Below, one piece after another: positions 42,716 through 51,140 of a DNA stretch of 64,000 nt. The DNA is from JAGLSB01 sp023135955. GTDB taxonomy: Bacteria > Bacteroidota > Bacteroidia > Bacteroidales > GCA-2748055. The stretch covers positions 3,180 through 67,179 of the forward strand of contig DAOVIO010000008.1 of assembly GCA_030673645.1 (NCBI GenBank). The letters are read 5' to 3'. A program made the translations under genes and the position numbers. The number at the start of each line of letters is the position of its first letter. Position 1 is the first letter of the stretch. A model generated the notes under the pieces. That model saw only the letters and a list, made by a program, of their open reading frames with translations. It ran no database searches and was not told the DNA's origin.

Positions 42716-44804
42716 AAATGAAGGATTAGAATTATTAAGAAAAGCACTAAATGATTCCACAGCCGAATTTAGAGAAGGACAATGGGAAGCAATAGATAGT
42801 TTAGTAAATTACAAAAGAAAATTACTTGTTGTTGAGCGTACAGGATGGGGGAAAAGTTCCGTTTACTTTATCAGTACTAGAATATTAAGAGACCAAGGAA
42901 AAGGTATAACTATTATTATTTCACCGTTACTTGCATTAATGCGAAACCAAGTAGAGGCTGCAGAAAGACTTGGAATAATAGCCATTTCAATAAATTCCTC
43001 AAATCTTGAAGATTGGGAAAATAGTAAGCAAGATGTTCTTAATAACAAAGTCGATGCACTTTTAATTTCTCCTGAGAGATTAGCAAATGAAAACTTTATG
43101 AATAACATTTTAAGACCAATAGCAGATAGAATTGGTTTATTTGTTGTGGATGAAGCACATTGTATATCAGATTGGGGTCATGATTTTAGACCTGATTATA
43201 GACGGATTGTAAATATTTTAAAGTTTATGCCAGAAGGCATGCCAATTCTTGGAACAACTGCAACAGCTAATAATAGAGTGTCTGATGATATTGTTTCCCA
43301 ACTTGGAGATATTGAAATTATTAGAGGAGTATTAACTAGAGAAAGTTTAATTTTACAAAATATAAAACTACAAGATCAAGCCTCTAGATTAGCTTGGTTA
43401 AAACAAAATATTCAAAACCTACCTGGAAGTGGAATTATCTACACGCTAACCAAAAGAGATGCCCGACTAGTAACCGAATGGTTAATTGATTGTGACATTG
43501 AGGCAGCGTACTATTATTCAGGTGCAACTGATGAGAATTTTGAAGATTCAAATCAATATCGTCAATATGTTGAAGATGCTCTTTATAATAATGAAATTAA
43601 GGTTCTTGTAGCTACCACGGCGTTGGGTATGGGCTATGATAAGCCAGATTTAGGATTTGTGGTACATTATCAAGCACCTGGTTCAATTATTAGTTACTAT
43701 CAACAGGTAGGTCGAGCAGGTCGAGCTATTAGAAAAGCTTATGGAATTCTTTTATCAGGACAGGAAGATAGTGATATTCATGCTTATTTTCGACAATCAG
43801 CGTTTCCTCCTGAAGATAGAGTTCAAGCTATATTAGATAAAATTGAAGAAGAAGATGGATTATCTGTTCCTGAATTAATGAAATATCTTAATTTGAGGAA
43901 GGGGCAAATTGAACAAGTACTTAAATATCTTAGTGTAGAAGAATCATCACCAATAATTAAAATAGGACCAAAATGGACAAGAACTGCAGTTGATTATAAA
44001 ATGGATTCTGAAAAGATTACAAGATTAACCAACCAGCGTCTTAATGAATGGCAAGATGTGGAAGCATATATTAGTACAACAGATTGCTTAATGAATTATT
44101 TGCAAAAATCACTTGATGATCCTAAAAGTGCTATGTGTGGGAAGTGTGCTAATTGTAGAAAACAGGAAAGGTTTTCAGTAGATGTATTGCATGAAAATGT
44201 GGTAAATGCAGCAATTTTTTTAAAACATTCTGAATTTGATATTAAGTTAAAGGTTAGGATAGAGTCGGATGCCTTATCGGAGTATGGTTTTAGAGGAAAT
44301 CTTTCTCAAAGTTTACGAGGTGAAGTAGGAAAGTCATTATCAAGATGGGGAGATGCTGGATGGGGAAAAATTGTTGCACAGGATAAACATAATAATCACT
44401 TTCGAGATGAATTAGTGGATGCTTTTGTTGAAATGATAAATGAAAGATGGAATATGGATCCCATCCCTACATGGGTTACTTGTATTCCATCAAACAGACA
44501 TCCTGATTTAGTTTCGTCGTTTGCAAAAAGAGTAGCAGATAAATTAGGTTTACCTTTTATTCCTGTTATTGATAAATTGGAAGAAACAGCACCCCAAAAG
44601 GAACAAGAAAATAGCTATTTCCAATGTGAAAATCTTGATGGTATTTTTGAAATAAACGATGATGTAAAAGTCGATGAACCAGTTTTACTTATTGATGATA
44701 TAATTGATTCTGGTTGGACTTTAACAATTGCATCCGCCTTGCTTAGGCAATCTGGTAGCGGATTAGTATATCCAACTACATTAACATCAACTTCAGTAAA
44801 TTAA
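42708..44804 (+). CDS. RecQ-like helicase fused to a ComF-type phosphoribosyltransferase domain
   Basis: 698 residues. Superfamily 2 helicase core: FREGQ (21-25), a variant Walker A RTGWGKS (44-50) with Trp in place of the usual Gly, DEAH 148-151 in VVDEAHCISDWGHDFRPDY, TTATAN, and QQVGRAGRA. A RecQ zinc site is complete: Cys460, Cys477, Cys480, Cys483. No HRDC domain follows. Instead residues about 550-698 are a phosphoribosyltransferase-like domain (CIPSNRHPDLVSSFAKRVAD; PRPP loop VLLIDDIIDSGWT, 659-671). I recall the same architecture in Actinobacteria. The dprA-like gene starts 4 nt later. Likely role: DNA sensing or remodelling in antiphage defence, with the phosphoribosyltransferase as possible effector (inference from ShosTA, which pairs a phosphoribosyltransferase with a DprA-like protein). 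Confidence 0.9.
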   Translation: MNKNEGLELLRKALNDSTAEFREGQWEAIDSLVNYKRKLLVVERTGWGKSSVYFISTRILRDQGKGITIIISPLLALMRNQVEAAERLGIIAISINSSNLEDWENSKQDVLNNKVDALLISPERLANENFMNNILRPIADRIGLFVVDEAHCISDWGHDFRPDYRRIVNILKFMPEGMPILGTTATANNRVSDDIVSQLGDIEIIRGVLTRESLILQNIKLQDQASRLAWLKQNIQNLPGSGIIYTLTKRDARLVTEWLIDCDIEAAYYYSGATDENFEDSNQYRQYVEDALYNNEIKVLVATTALGMGYDKPDLGFVVHYQAPGSIISYYQQVGRAGRAIRKAYGILLSGQEDSDIHAYFRQSAFPPEDRVQAILDKIEEEDGLSVPELMKYLNLRKGQIEQVLKYLSVEESSPIIKIGPKWTRTAVDYKMDSEKITRLTNQRLNEWQDVEAYISTTDCLMNYLQKSLDDPKSAMCGKCANCRKQERFSVDVLHENVVNAAIFLKHSEFDIKLKVRIESDALSEYGFRGNLSQSLRGEVGKSLSRWGDAGWGKIVAQDKHNNHFRDELVDAFVEMINERWNMDPIPTWVTCIPSNRHPDLVSSFAKRVADKLGLPFIPVIDKLEETAPQKEQENSYFQCENLDGIFEINDDVKVDEPVLLIDDIIDSGWTLTIASALLRQSGSGLVYPTTLTSTSVN

Positions 44805-44808
44805 GATT

Positions 44809-46062
44809 ATGATTACAGAAAGGACAAAAGCAATATTATTATTTACATCTTACTTCGCAAAGAGTTCGGATAGAAACTTGAAGCCATTAACGACAAGTGA
44901 ATGGAATAGGCTTGTACGTTGGTTGCAAACGAATTCAATTAATCCTGAAGATTTTTTAACTAAGGATATTGACTCATTACTTTATGGTTGGCAGGATGAA
45001 ACTATAACTGTAGAAAGAGTTATAGCATTACTAGAACGAAAATCAGGATTGGCAATAGCACTAGACAAGTGGATTAAAGTTGGGATTTGGATAATTAATA
45101 GAGGCGATAAACTGTACCCCAGAAAACTTAAAGAAAGATTAAAAGAGAATGTACCTCCAATATTGTTTGGCATTGGCAATGTTGAATTGTTAAATCAAAA
45201 ATTCGTTGGTGTTGTAGGTGCAAGGAAAACTAGTGAAAAGGAACTTCAAGATACAAAACATATCGGAGCAAGCATAAGTGAAAATAATTATGGTGTTGTT
45301 TCAGGAGGAGCAAAAGGCGTAGATGAATCAGCTATGCTTGGAGCTTTAGAAGCAGATGGTTATTGTGTTGGGTTTGTAGCGGATTCATTGATTAAAAAAT
45401 CGACTTCTAGTATTTTTCGTAAGCACATTATAAATAAAAAACTGTGTTTAGTATCGCCTTACAATCCAGAAGCAGGTTTCAATGTTGGTAATGCAATGGC
45501 TAGGAATAAATTAATCTACACTCAGTCAGAAGCAACAATTGTTATGAAATCGGATACAAAAGGGGGAACATGGGAAGGTGCTAAAGAAAACATAAAGAAA
45601 CAATGGGTACCTCTTTGGGTAATAGATTACCAAGAGAAAGGGAATGAGGAAATTATCAAAATGGGAGCAAAAAGACTGTTAATTGGAGAAGTGCTAAGAA
45701 TTTCTGATTTAATCAAAATAGAATCTCCTAAACAATATAAACCAGATTTGTTTTCTTCTGCAAATAAAGAATTTTCATCAAATGATTTAAAACAGAATAT
45801 AGTGGTATCAGAAACGAATAAAAGCGAAATTCAGATTAAGATAGAAGAAGCTTCATTATTCGATTTGTTTTTAGTGAAACTCGTTGACTCATTCAAAAAC
45901 AAGACTATTACTAAAAAGGAAATGAAAGAGCAGTTAGATATTACTAATAGTCAATTGGATGAATGGTTGAGAATTGGGACAGAGAAAGAGTTTATTATAA
46001 AAAAAAATAAACCTGTTTCATTTATGATTAACCCAAACAAACATATTAGAGTAGTTTTGTGA
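44809..46062 (+). CDS. DprA/Smf-like protein
   Basis: 417 residues. A helical N-terminal region (1-95), then the DprA Rossmann-like domain: LYPRKLKERLKENVPPILFGIGN, VGVVGARKTSEKE, GVVSGGAKGVDESAMLGAL, and SEATIVMKSDTKGGTWEGAKE. A C-terminal winged-helix-like segment (TKKEMKEQLDITNSQLDEWLRIG) closes the protein. Canonical DprA loads RecA on incoming single-stranded DNA; a DprA-like protein is the antitoxin ShosA in ShosTA. As it is translationally adjacent to the RecQ-phosphoribosyltransferase gene, I infer a joint system, not housekeeping DprA. Lower similarity in the linker and C-terminus fits a divergent accessory copy. Confidence 0.9.
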   Translation: MITERTKAILLFTSYFAKSSDRNLKPLTTSEWNRLVRWLQTNSINPEDFLTKDIDSLLYGWQDETITVERVIALLERKSGLAIALDKWIKVGIWIINRGDKLYPRKLKERLKENVPPILFGIGNVELLNQKFVGVVGARKTSEKELQDTKHIGASISENNYGVVSGGAKGVDESAMLGALEADGYCVGFVADSLIKKSTSSIFRKHIINKKLCLVSPYNPEAGFNVGNAMARNKLIYTQSEATIVMKSDTKGGTWEGAKENIKKQWVPLWVIDYQEKGNEEIIKMGAKRLLIGEVLRISDLIKIESPKQYKPDLFSSANKEFSSNDLKQNIVVSETNKSEIQIKIEEASLFDLFLVKLVDSFKNKTITKKEMKEQLDITNSQLDEWLRIGTEKEFIIKKNKPVSFMINPNKHIRVVL

Positions 46063-46104
46063 TGCTAACCCTTCGCAAACATACACATTACCAAGTCGCT
46101 TAAA

Positions 46105-46254
46105 ATGGCTGACACACAGTCCAAAACTTGTCACCCATTGATTCTTCTCAGGAAAAGTGAGAAAGATGTGGATTTAGTAAAAACAATCAACTCTATACCC
46201 ATTGGGAAGCTATCAAGGATTGAACAAATGATAAAAGAAGAAATCAAACGATAG
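46105..46254 (+). CDS. Possible 49-residue protein after the DprA-like gene
   Basis: ATG at 46105 to TAG at 46254; starts MADTQSKTCHPLILL and has a charged helical second half (KLSRIEQMIKEEIKR). It lies 42 nt after the DprA-like gene on the same strand. No family recognised; it may be a gene fragment or a chance frame. Confidence 0.3.
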   Translation: MADTQSKTCHPLILLRKSEKDVDLVKTINSIPIGKLSRIEQMIKEEIKR

Positions 46255-46326
46255 GATAAAGCAACTATACCTGATTTTTATATAATATTTCGTTAACTGA
46301 ATAATAAATCAGAACAAATTTGTTTC

Positions 46327-46614
46327 GGGCTTACAGCCCTTTATTTTCAATCGTATTAGCACAGGGTTTCGCAATGCTTCACCCTGTGCTAAAATGTTAC
46401 GGGCCTTCAGCCCTATTAATTGCATTCCACCAAAACCACTCAACTCTTCAACCCCGGAGGGTGTGTTGCACTCTTTTATTTATTTGGACTGTATTATTCT
46501 TATAAATAATTATTTGTATAAAAAAATGCAACACCCTCCGGGGTTGGGGGTTCGGTTCATATCTAAAACCCCAGGTGTGACTGGGGCTAATCTATTTTAA
46601 CCACTCCGTGGTTA
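46327..46614. repeat. Cluster of nested palindromes (REP/REPIN-like)
   Basis: Successive perfect or near-perfect hairpins: GGGCttacaGCCC (46327-46339); TTAGCACAGGGT with ACCCTGTGCTAA (46356-46392, 12-bp stem); GGGCcttcaGCCC (46401-46413); a 20-22 nt inverted pair at 46449-46470 and 46527-46546 containing CAACCCCGGAGGGTG; CCCCAGgtgtgaCTGGGG (46569-46586); TAACCACtccGTGGTTA (46598-46614). GGGC-ttca-GCCC hairpins also occur in the REPIN at 26716. Short open frames here are by-products of the repeats. Confidence 0.75.
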
Positions 46615-46619
46615 GTATT

Positions 46620-46750
46620 TTGGATTCCTCCATTATTCTTCAACAGAGTTTCCATCCTCCATCGTCTACCGTCCATTTTCCATCTTCCACCGTCCCTCGT
46701 CCATCCTCCACCATCCATCGTTCATCCTCCATCCTCCATCGTCCACCACA
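46620..46750. repeat. Pyrimidine-rich word repeat (CCATCCTCCATCGTC type)
   Basis: About ten degenerate units such as CCATCGTCTACCGTCC, CCATCCTCCACC and CCATCCTCCATCGTCC in a row, unlike the flanking AT-rich DNA. Same word as at 40546-40588. It lies 60-120 bp upstream of the moxR promoter and is noncoding. Confidence 0.7.
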
Positions 46751-46810
46751 TCTCTTAACATTTTTTAACGCAAATTCAACCAAAATACCCCCCATAAGCC
46801 CCTTACTAAT

Positions 46811-46841
46811 TTTGAAAAACGGTAATTAATAATGACTTTTG
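46811..46841 (+). promoter_or_regulatory. Candidate promoter of the moxR-Bat operon
   Basis: TTTG (46811-46814) and GACTTTTG (46834-46841, seven of eight matches to TAnnTTTG) are 19 nt apart. The moxR ATG follows after 27 nt. Confidence 0.45.
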
Positions 46842-46868
46842 TAGAGTCTTTTTATAAATTGTAAAATT

Positions 46869-47864
46869 ATGAGTGAACAGGTAAATATTAAAGAATTAAA
46901 TGAGCGTATTAAACAGGAAAGTGAATTTATTGACCTGATTAATATTGAAATTAATAAGGTTATTGTTGGACAGAAACATCTTTTGGAAAGTTTGTTGATT
47001 GGCTTGCTTTCTGACGGACATGTATTGCTTGAAGGTGTTCCAGGACTGGCAAAGACACTATCAATAAAAACATTGGCAGATACTATCGATGCTAAATTCA
47101 GTCGGATTCAATTTACACCCGACCTTCTTCCTGCCGATTTAATCGGAACGATGATCTATAGTCAGAAAAAAGAGGAATTTCTAGTGAAAAAAGGTCCGGT
47201 CTTTGCAAATTTTATATTGGCAGATGAAATAAATCGTTCTCCGGCAAAAGTCCAGAGTGCCTTACTCGAAGCCATGCAGGAACAACAGGTTACTATAGGT
47301 AAAAATACTTTTCAATTAGATAAACCATTTCTTGTTTTGGCTACACAAAACCCAATAGAGCAGGAGGGAACTTACCCATTACCTGAGGCCCAGATTGACA
47401 GGTTTATGCTAAAGGTCGTAATTAGCTATCCTACGAAAGAAGAGGAGCGAATTATTATGCGGGAGAATTTGGAGAAAATATTCCCAACTGCTTCAAAAAT
47501 TCTAAAAACGGTTGATATTTTAAAAGCAAAGGAAGTTGTACAGGAGGTATACCTTGATGAGAAAATTGAAAACTACATTCTTGATATAGTTTTTGCCACA
47601 AGGAATCCTCAGGATTTTGGTCTTAGCGAATTCAAAAATATGATTCAATATGGTGCATCTCCCAGAGCAAGTATTAATCTTGCAAAAGCTGCAAAAGCCT
47701 ATGCTTTTATAAAAAGAAGAGGTTATGTAGTTCCTGAAGATGTGAGAGCCGTATGTTTTGATGTAATGCGGCACCGGATTGGTCTGAGTTATGAGGCTGA
47801 AGCAGAAAATGTTAGTTCTGAAGATATCATACGTGAAATTCTAAATAAAGTGGAAGTACCCTAA
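46869..47864 (+). CDS. moxR: MoxR-family AAA+ ATPase
   Basis: 331 residues. Walker A GVPGLAKT (around 57-64), Walker B FILADEINRSPAKVQSALLEAMQEQQVT, sensor 1 ATQNPIEQEGTYPLPEAQIDRF, and an arginine-finger/sensor 2 region near SPRASINLAKAAKAYAF. MoxR ATPases act as chaperones for proteins with VWA domains, and two VWA proteins (BatA, BatB) are encoded downstream. First gene of a nine-gene rightward unit with very short gaps. Confidence 0.95.
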   Translation: MSEQVNIKELNERIKQESEFIDLINIEINKVIVGQKHLLESLLIGLLSDGHVLLEGVPGLAKTLSIKTLADTIDAKFSRIQFTPDLLPADLIGTMIYSQKKEEFLVKKGPVFANFILADEINRSPAKVQSALLEAMQEQQVTIGKNTFQLDKPFLVLATQNPIEQEGTYPLPEAQIDRFMLKVVISYPTKEEERIIMRENLEKIFPTASKILKTVDILKAKEVVQEVYLDEKIENYILDIVFATRNPQDFGLSEFKNMIQYGASPRASINLAKAAKAYAFIKRRGYVVPEDVRAVCFDVMRHRIGLSYEAEAENVSSEDIIREILNKVEVP

Positions 47865-47875
47865 AACATCGGGTT

Positions 47876-48280
47876 ATGAAGAAAATACTCCTTTTTACTT
47901 TTGTTTTCTTATTTTTCCCGGACAATAATATGATTGCTCAGCATTTTATTGGCCTCAACAAAGAAGAAACCAGAGTATTAGCAAGGAAAACAGGTTTTTA
48001 TATTGATGATATAATAATGAATAAGAAGTTTAACTATCTGAAATTTATTAATTCATCAAATACCAAAACCTTATTAGTATTTTTCTCAGATAAAGATATT
48101 TCTACACATACTCGTATGATTTGTGACTATTCAGAATATGATGCTATAATAAGCAATTGCAATGAGCATTATAAGAAAAAGCGAAAGAATTTGTGGGTAT
48201 ACAATGTAGGAAAGGAGATTTTTAAAGTTACGCTGGAAGAAGAGGCGTGGTACTTTGTTTTGCGGGTAAAAAAAAAGTAG
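47876..48280 (+). CDS. Small secreted protein inserted between moxR and the DUF58 gene
   Basis: 134 residues with a signal peptide (MKKILLFTFVFLFFPDNNMIAQ). The mature part is alpha/beta and basic at the end (LRVKKK), with YNVGKEIFKVTLEEEAWYF. It starts 11 nt after moxR and ends 22 nt before the DUF58 gene, so it belongs to the operon. moxR and DUF58 are usually adjacent, so this is an addition. No family recognised. Confidence 0.65.
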   Translation: MKKILLFTFVFLFFPDNNMIAQHFIGLNKEETRVLARKTGFYIDDIIMNKKFNYLKFINSSNTKTLLVFFSDKDISTHTRMICDYSEYDAIISNCNEHYKKKRKNLWVYNVGKEIFKVTLEEEAWYFVLRVKKK

Positions 48281-48302
48281 TTGATAAAGAAGGTATTTTA
48301 AA

Positions 48303-49175
48303 ATGGCGAAAGATGAAACGTCGGAACTTCTGAAAAAGGTTCGGACAATTGAAATAAAAACACGCGGATTAACGCGTCAGGTATTCGCTGGCGAGTATCA
48401 TAGTGCATTTAAAGGTAGGGGTGTTACCTTCTCGGAGGTGAGAGAATACCTTTATGGTGACGATATACGGAATATAGACTGGAATGTAACTGCCCGCTAT
48501 AGTAATCCATATATTAAAATTTATGAAGAGGAAAGAGAGCTCACTGTTGTCTTATTGATTGATGTTAGTGGTTCCCGAAACTTTGGATCAGTTTCTTTAC
48601 TTAAAAAGAATATCATAACAGAAATCTCTGCAGTACTTTCATTCTCTGCGATCTTAAATAACGATAAAATTGGTGTTATCTTTTTTAGCGATAAAGTTGA
48701 AAAGTATATACCCCCTAAAAAAGGCCGGAAGCATATATTACACATTATAAGGGAATTAATTGAGTTTAAACCGGAAAGTAATAAAACGGACTTAAGGGAG
48801 CCATTAAAATTTTTCACCAATGTAATTAAGAAGCGCTGCACGGCATTTGTAATATCTGACTTTATGTGTCCCGATTTTGAGAACTCACTGAAAGTGGCCA
48901 GAAAAAAGCATGATGTTGTAGCTCTTAATATTTATGATAAAAGAGAAACTGAAATGCCCGATATTGGATTAGTAAAATTTCTCGATCCGGAAAATTCACA
49001 AACGAGATGGGTTGATACTTCCATAGCTAGTGTCAGAAAAGATTATGATGAAAATTGGATAGAAAGGATGGGACATCTTGATAATCTTTTTGTGCGAAAT
49101 AATATTGATCATGTTAGTATAAATACTTCAGAAGATTATGTGAAGCCACTTTTGGGGTTATTTAAAAGAAGATAA
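48303..49175 (+). CDS. DUF58 domain protein
   Basis: 290 residues, cytosolic. RQVFAGEYHSAFKGRGVTFSEVREYLYGDDIRNIDWNVTARY is the DUF58 signature, and the central part folds like a VWA domain (VVLLIDVSGSRNF). These proteins accompany MoxR ATPases and are thought to bridge them to membrane VWA proteins; the mechanism is not established. The next gene begins directly after its stop codon. Confidence 0.93.
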   Translation: MAKDETSELLKKVRTIEIKTRGLTRQVFAGEYHSAFKGRGVTFSEVREYLYGDDIRNIDWNVTARYSNPYIKIYEEERELTVVLLIDVSGSRNFGSVSLLKKNIITEISAVLSFSAILNNDKIGVIFFSDKVEKYIPPKKGRKHILHIIRELIEFKPESNKTDLREPLKFFTNVIKKRCTAFVISDFMCPDFENSLKVARKKHDVVALNIYDKRETEMPDIGLVKFLDPENSQTRWVDTSIASVRKDYDENWIERMGHLDNLFVRNNIDHVSINTSEDYVKPLLGLFKRR

Positions 49176-50135
49176 ATGAGTAGAACAGTTTTCATATTAG
49201 TATTAATATTTACAAATATTCAAATATTTGGTCAGTTAAGTCTCTTGTCCACTCTTGAAAAAGACAGTATTAAAATTGGTGAGCAATTAGAATATAATCT
49301 AATCCTTAATTCACCTAATGCAATTCATTCTTTTGTGACAGATACACGAGGATTAGAAAATTCAGGCCTCGAAATTATTGTTGCTCAAATGGATTCAATT
49401 CTAGACAACGATCATTTTATTTATAGACAAAATTATATTCTAACGGTTTTCGATTCAGGAAGATATATTCTGCCTTCTTTGCCAGTGCTTGTCAATGATA
49501 ACAAAAGATTGGATACATTATATACAGATGAATTATTTTTGATGGTGTACTCTCCTGAAATAGACACTACACAAGAGATTATGGATATAAAGGATACCGT
49601 TAATACTCCTTTTAATTTATCGGAGATTGTGCCTTATATTCCATGGATTGCAGGAGGTGTAGCTTTGATTATTGCCATATTAATATTAAGATGGTATCTG
49701 AGGAGAAAGAAAAAAGTTATTGAAGAAAAAGAAAATATTCCTGCACATATTAAAGCCTTTAACAAACTCGATCAGATTAAGGAAACAAAACTCTGGCAGC
49801 ACGGCAAGGTAAAAGATTATTATGTTGAATTGTCTGATACTGTAAGGACATATATTGAAGATAGATATGAAATACCTGCAATGGAATCTGTTACATGGGA
49901 AATTCTTGAGAAATTCAATAAATATTCTTATGACGATGACTTCCAGGTTGAAATTCTAGAAGACCTGTTAAATCTTTCTGACCTTGTAAAGTTTGCAAAA
50001 GAGAATCCAGATCCTTCTGAAAATGAAACTCATCTGAGTCAGGCCTATATATTTGTTGAGAAAACTAAAATTGTTGAAGCTCCTAAGACTGAAGATATTC
50101 AGGATGAAGCTGATATTGAAAAGCAAAATATTTAA
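49176..50135 (+). CDS. Membrane-anchored Bat-operon protein with N-terminal periplasmic domain
   Basis: 319 residues: signal peptide (1-19), a periplasmic beta domain (LEKDSIKIGEQLEYNLIL, BatD/DUF4381-like), one transmembrane helix around 155-172 (YIPWIAGGVALIIAILIL), and a cytosolic helical C-terminus (AFNKLDQIKETKLWQHGKVKDYYVELSDTVR). Proteins of this layout occur between DUF58 and batA in Bacteroidota Bat operons. The function is not established; it may form part of the Bat membrane complex. The next gene starts 3 nt later. Confidence 0.8.
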   Translation: MSRTVFILVLIFTNIQIFGQLSLLSTLEKDSIKIGEQLEYNLILNSPNAIHSFVTDTRGLENSGLEIIVAQMDSILDNDHFIYRQNYILTVFDSGRYILPSLPVLVNDNKRLDTLYTDELFLMVYSPEIDTTQEIMDIKDTVNTPFNLSEIVPYIPWIAGGVALIIAILILRWYLRRKKKVIEEKENIPAHIKAFNKLDQIKETKLWQHGKVKDYYVELSDTVRTYIEDRYEIPAMESVTWEILEKFNKYSYDDDFQVEILEDLLNLSDLVKFAKENPDPSENETHLSQAYIFVEKTKIVEAPKTEDIQDEADIEKQNI

Positions 50136-50138
50136 GAT

Positions 50139-51131
50139 ATGTTTAATTACGATTTTGCAAATCCCGGATTTTTATTTCTGCTGCTAGTGCTGCCACTAAT
50201 AGTAGTTTTTTATATATTCCGACAAAGAAAGGATACTCCTGATATCAAACTTTCATCTCTTTCAGTGTTTTCCGGATCAAAAATTCCTTTCAGATTAATC
50301 TTAAAGCATTTTTTATTTGGATTAAGACTAATTGCTATGGCTTTACTTATTATTGCTTTAGCCCGTCCACAATCGACCGATTCATGGAGCGAGACATCAA
50401 CGGAAGGAATAGATATCACACTTTGTCTGGACGTTTCAGGAAGTATGCGGGCTATGGATTTGAAGCCGGACAGATTAGAAGCAGCAAAAAATGTGGCTTC
50501 CGAATTTATTAATGGTAGAGAAAACGATAGGATTGCAATTGTAGCTTTTAGTGGAGAAAGTTTTACGGTTTGTCCTCTAACTTCAGACAGAGCCATTGCT
50601 GTTAATCAGCTGAATGATCTGAAATTTGGGATGATTGAAGATGGCACTGCAATAGGAATGGGACTGGCTACCTCGGTAAACAGACTTAAAGACAGCGACG
50701 CAGTTTCTAAAGTAGTTATATTATTAACTGACGGAGTTAATAATTCAGGAACCATAGGGCCGCTTACGGCTGCTGAGATTGCAAATGAATTTGGAATCAG
50801 AATCTATACTATTGGTATTGGCACTCAAGGAACTGCTCCAATTCAGGTTCAAACGCCTTTTGGTACGAGAACGCAGCAAATGCAGGTTGAGATTGATGAA
50901 GATGTATTGAAAGAAATTTCTGAAAAAACAGGGGGTATGTATTTTAGAGCTACAGATAATCAGTCACTTAAAGAGATTTATGTTGAAATTGACAAGCTGG
51001 AGAAAACCATACTCGATACTCAGGATTACAGCAAGAAGCATGAGGAATATTTTATATTTCTTCTTATTGGAATTGGATTAATATTATTGGATAAAGTATT
51101 GAGTTTAACAATTTTAAAATCATTGACTTAA
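50139..51131 (+). CDS. batA: Aerotolerance protein BatA (VWA domain)
   Basis: 330 residues: two N-terminal membrane helices (about 7-27 and 55-73), a VWA domain with an intact MIDAS motif (CLDVSGSMRAMDLKPDR, then Thr and LLTDGVNNSGTIGP), and a C-terminal membrane helix. The VWA part would face the periplasm. In Bacteroides fragilis the bat operon supports oxygen tolerance, though the mechanism is unknown. Followed by batB after 9 nt. Confidence 0.95.
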   Translation: MFNYDFANPGFLFLLLVLPLIVVFYIFRQRKDTPDIKLSSLSVFSGSKIPFRLILKHFLFGLRLIAMALLIIALARPQSTDSWSETSTEGIDITLCLDVSGSMRAMDLKPDRLEAAKNVASEFINGRENDRIAIVAFSGESFTVCPLTSDRAIAVNQLNDLKFGMIEDGTAIGMGLATSVNRLKDSDAVSKVVILLTDGVNNSGTIGPLTAAEIANEFGIRIYTIGIGTQGTAPIQVQTPFGTRTQQMQVEIDEDVLKEISEKTGGMYFRATDNQSLKEIYVEIDKLEKTILDTQDYSKKHEEYFIFLLIGIGLILLDKVLSLTILKSLT

Positions 51132-51140
51132 AATCAGGAC

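Noticed and set aside
46620..46750. CRISPR-like array
   Set aside because: The units are short, degenerate and contiguous; there are no constant repeats separated by unique spacers, and no cas genes are present.
46320..46829. Several open frames of 60-70 codons in the palindrome and CT-rich region
   Set aside because: They consist of translated hairpins and pyrimidine words (long Ser/Pro/His runs) and have no plausible starts or family features.
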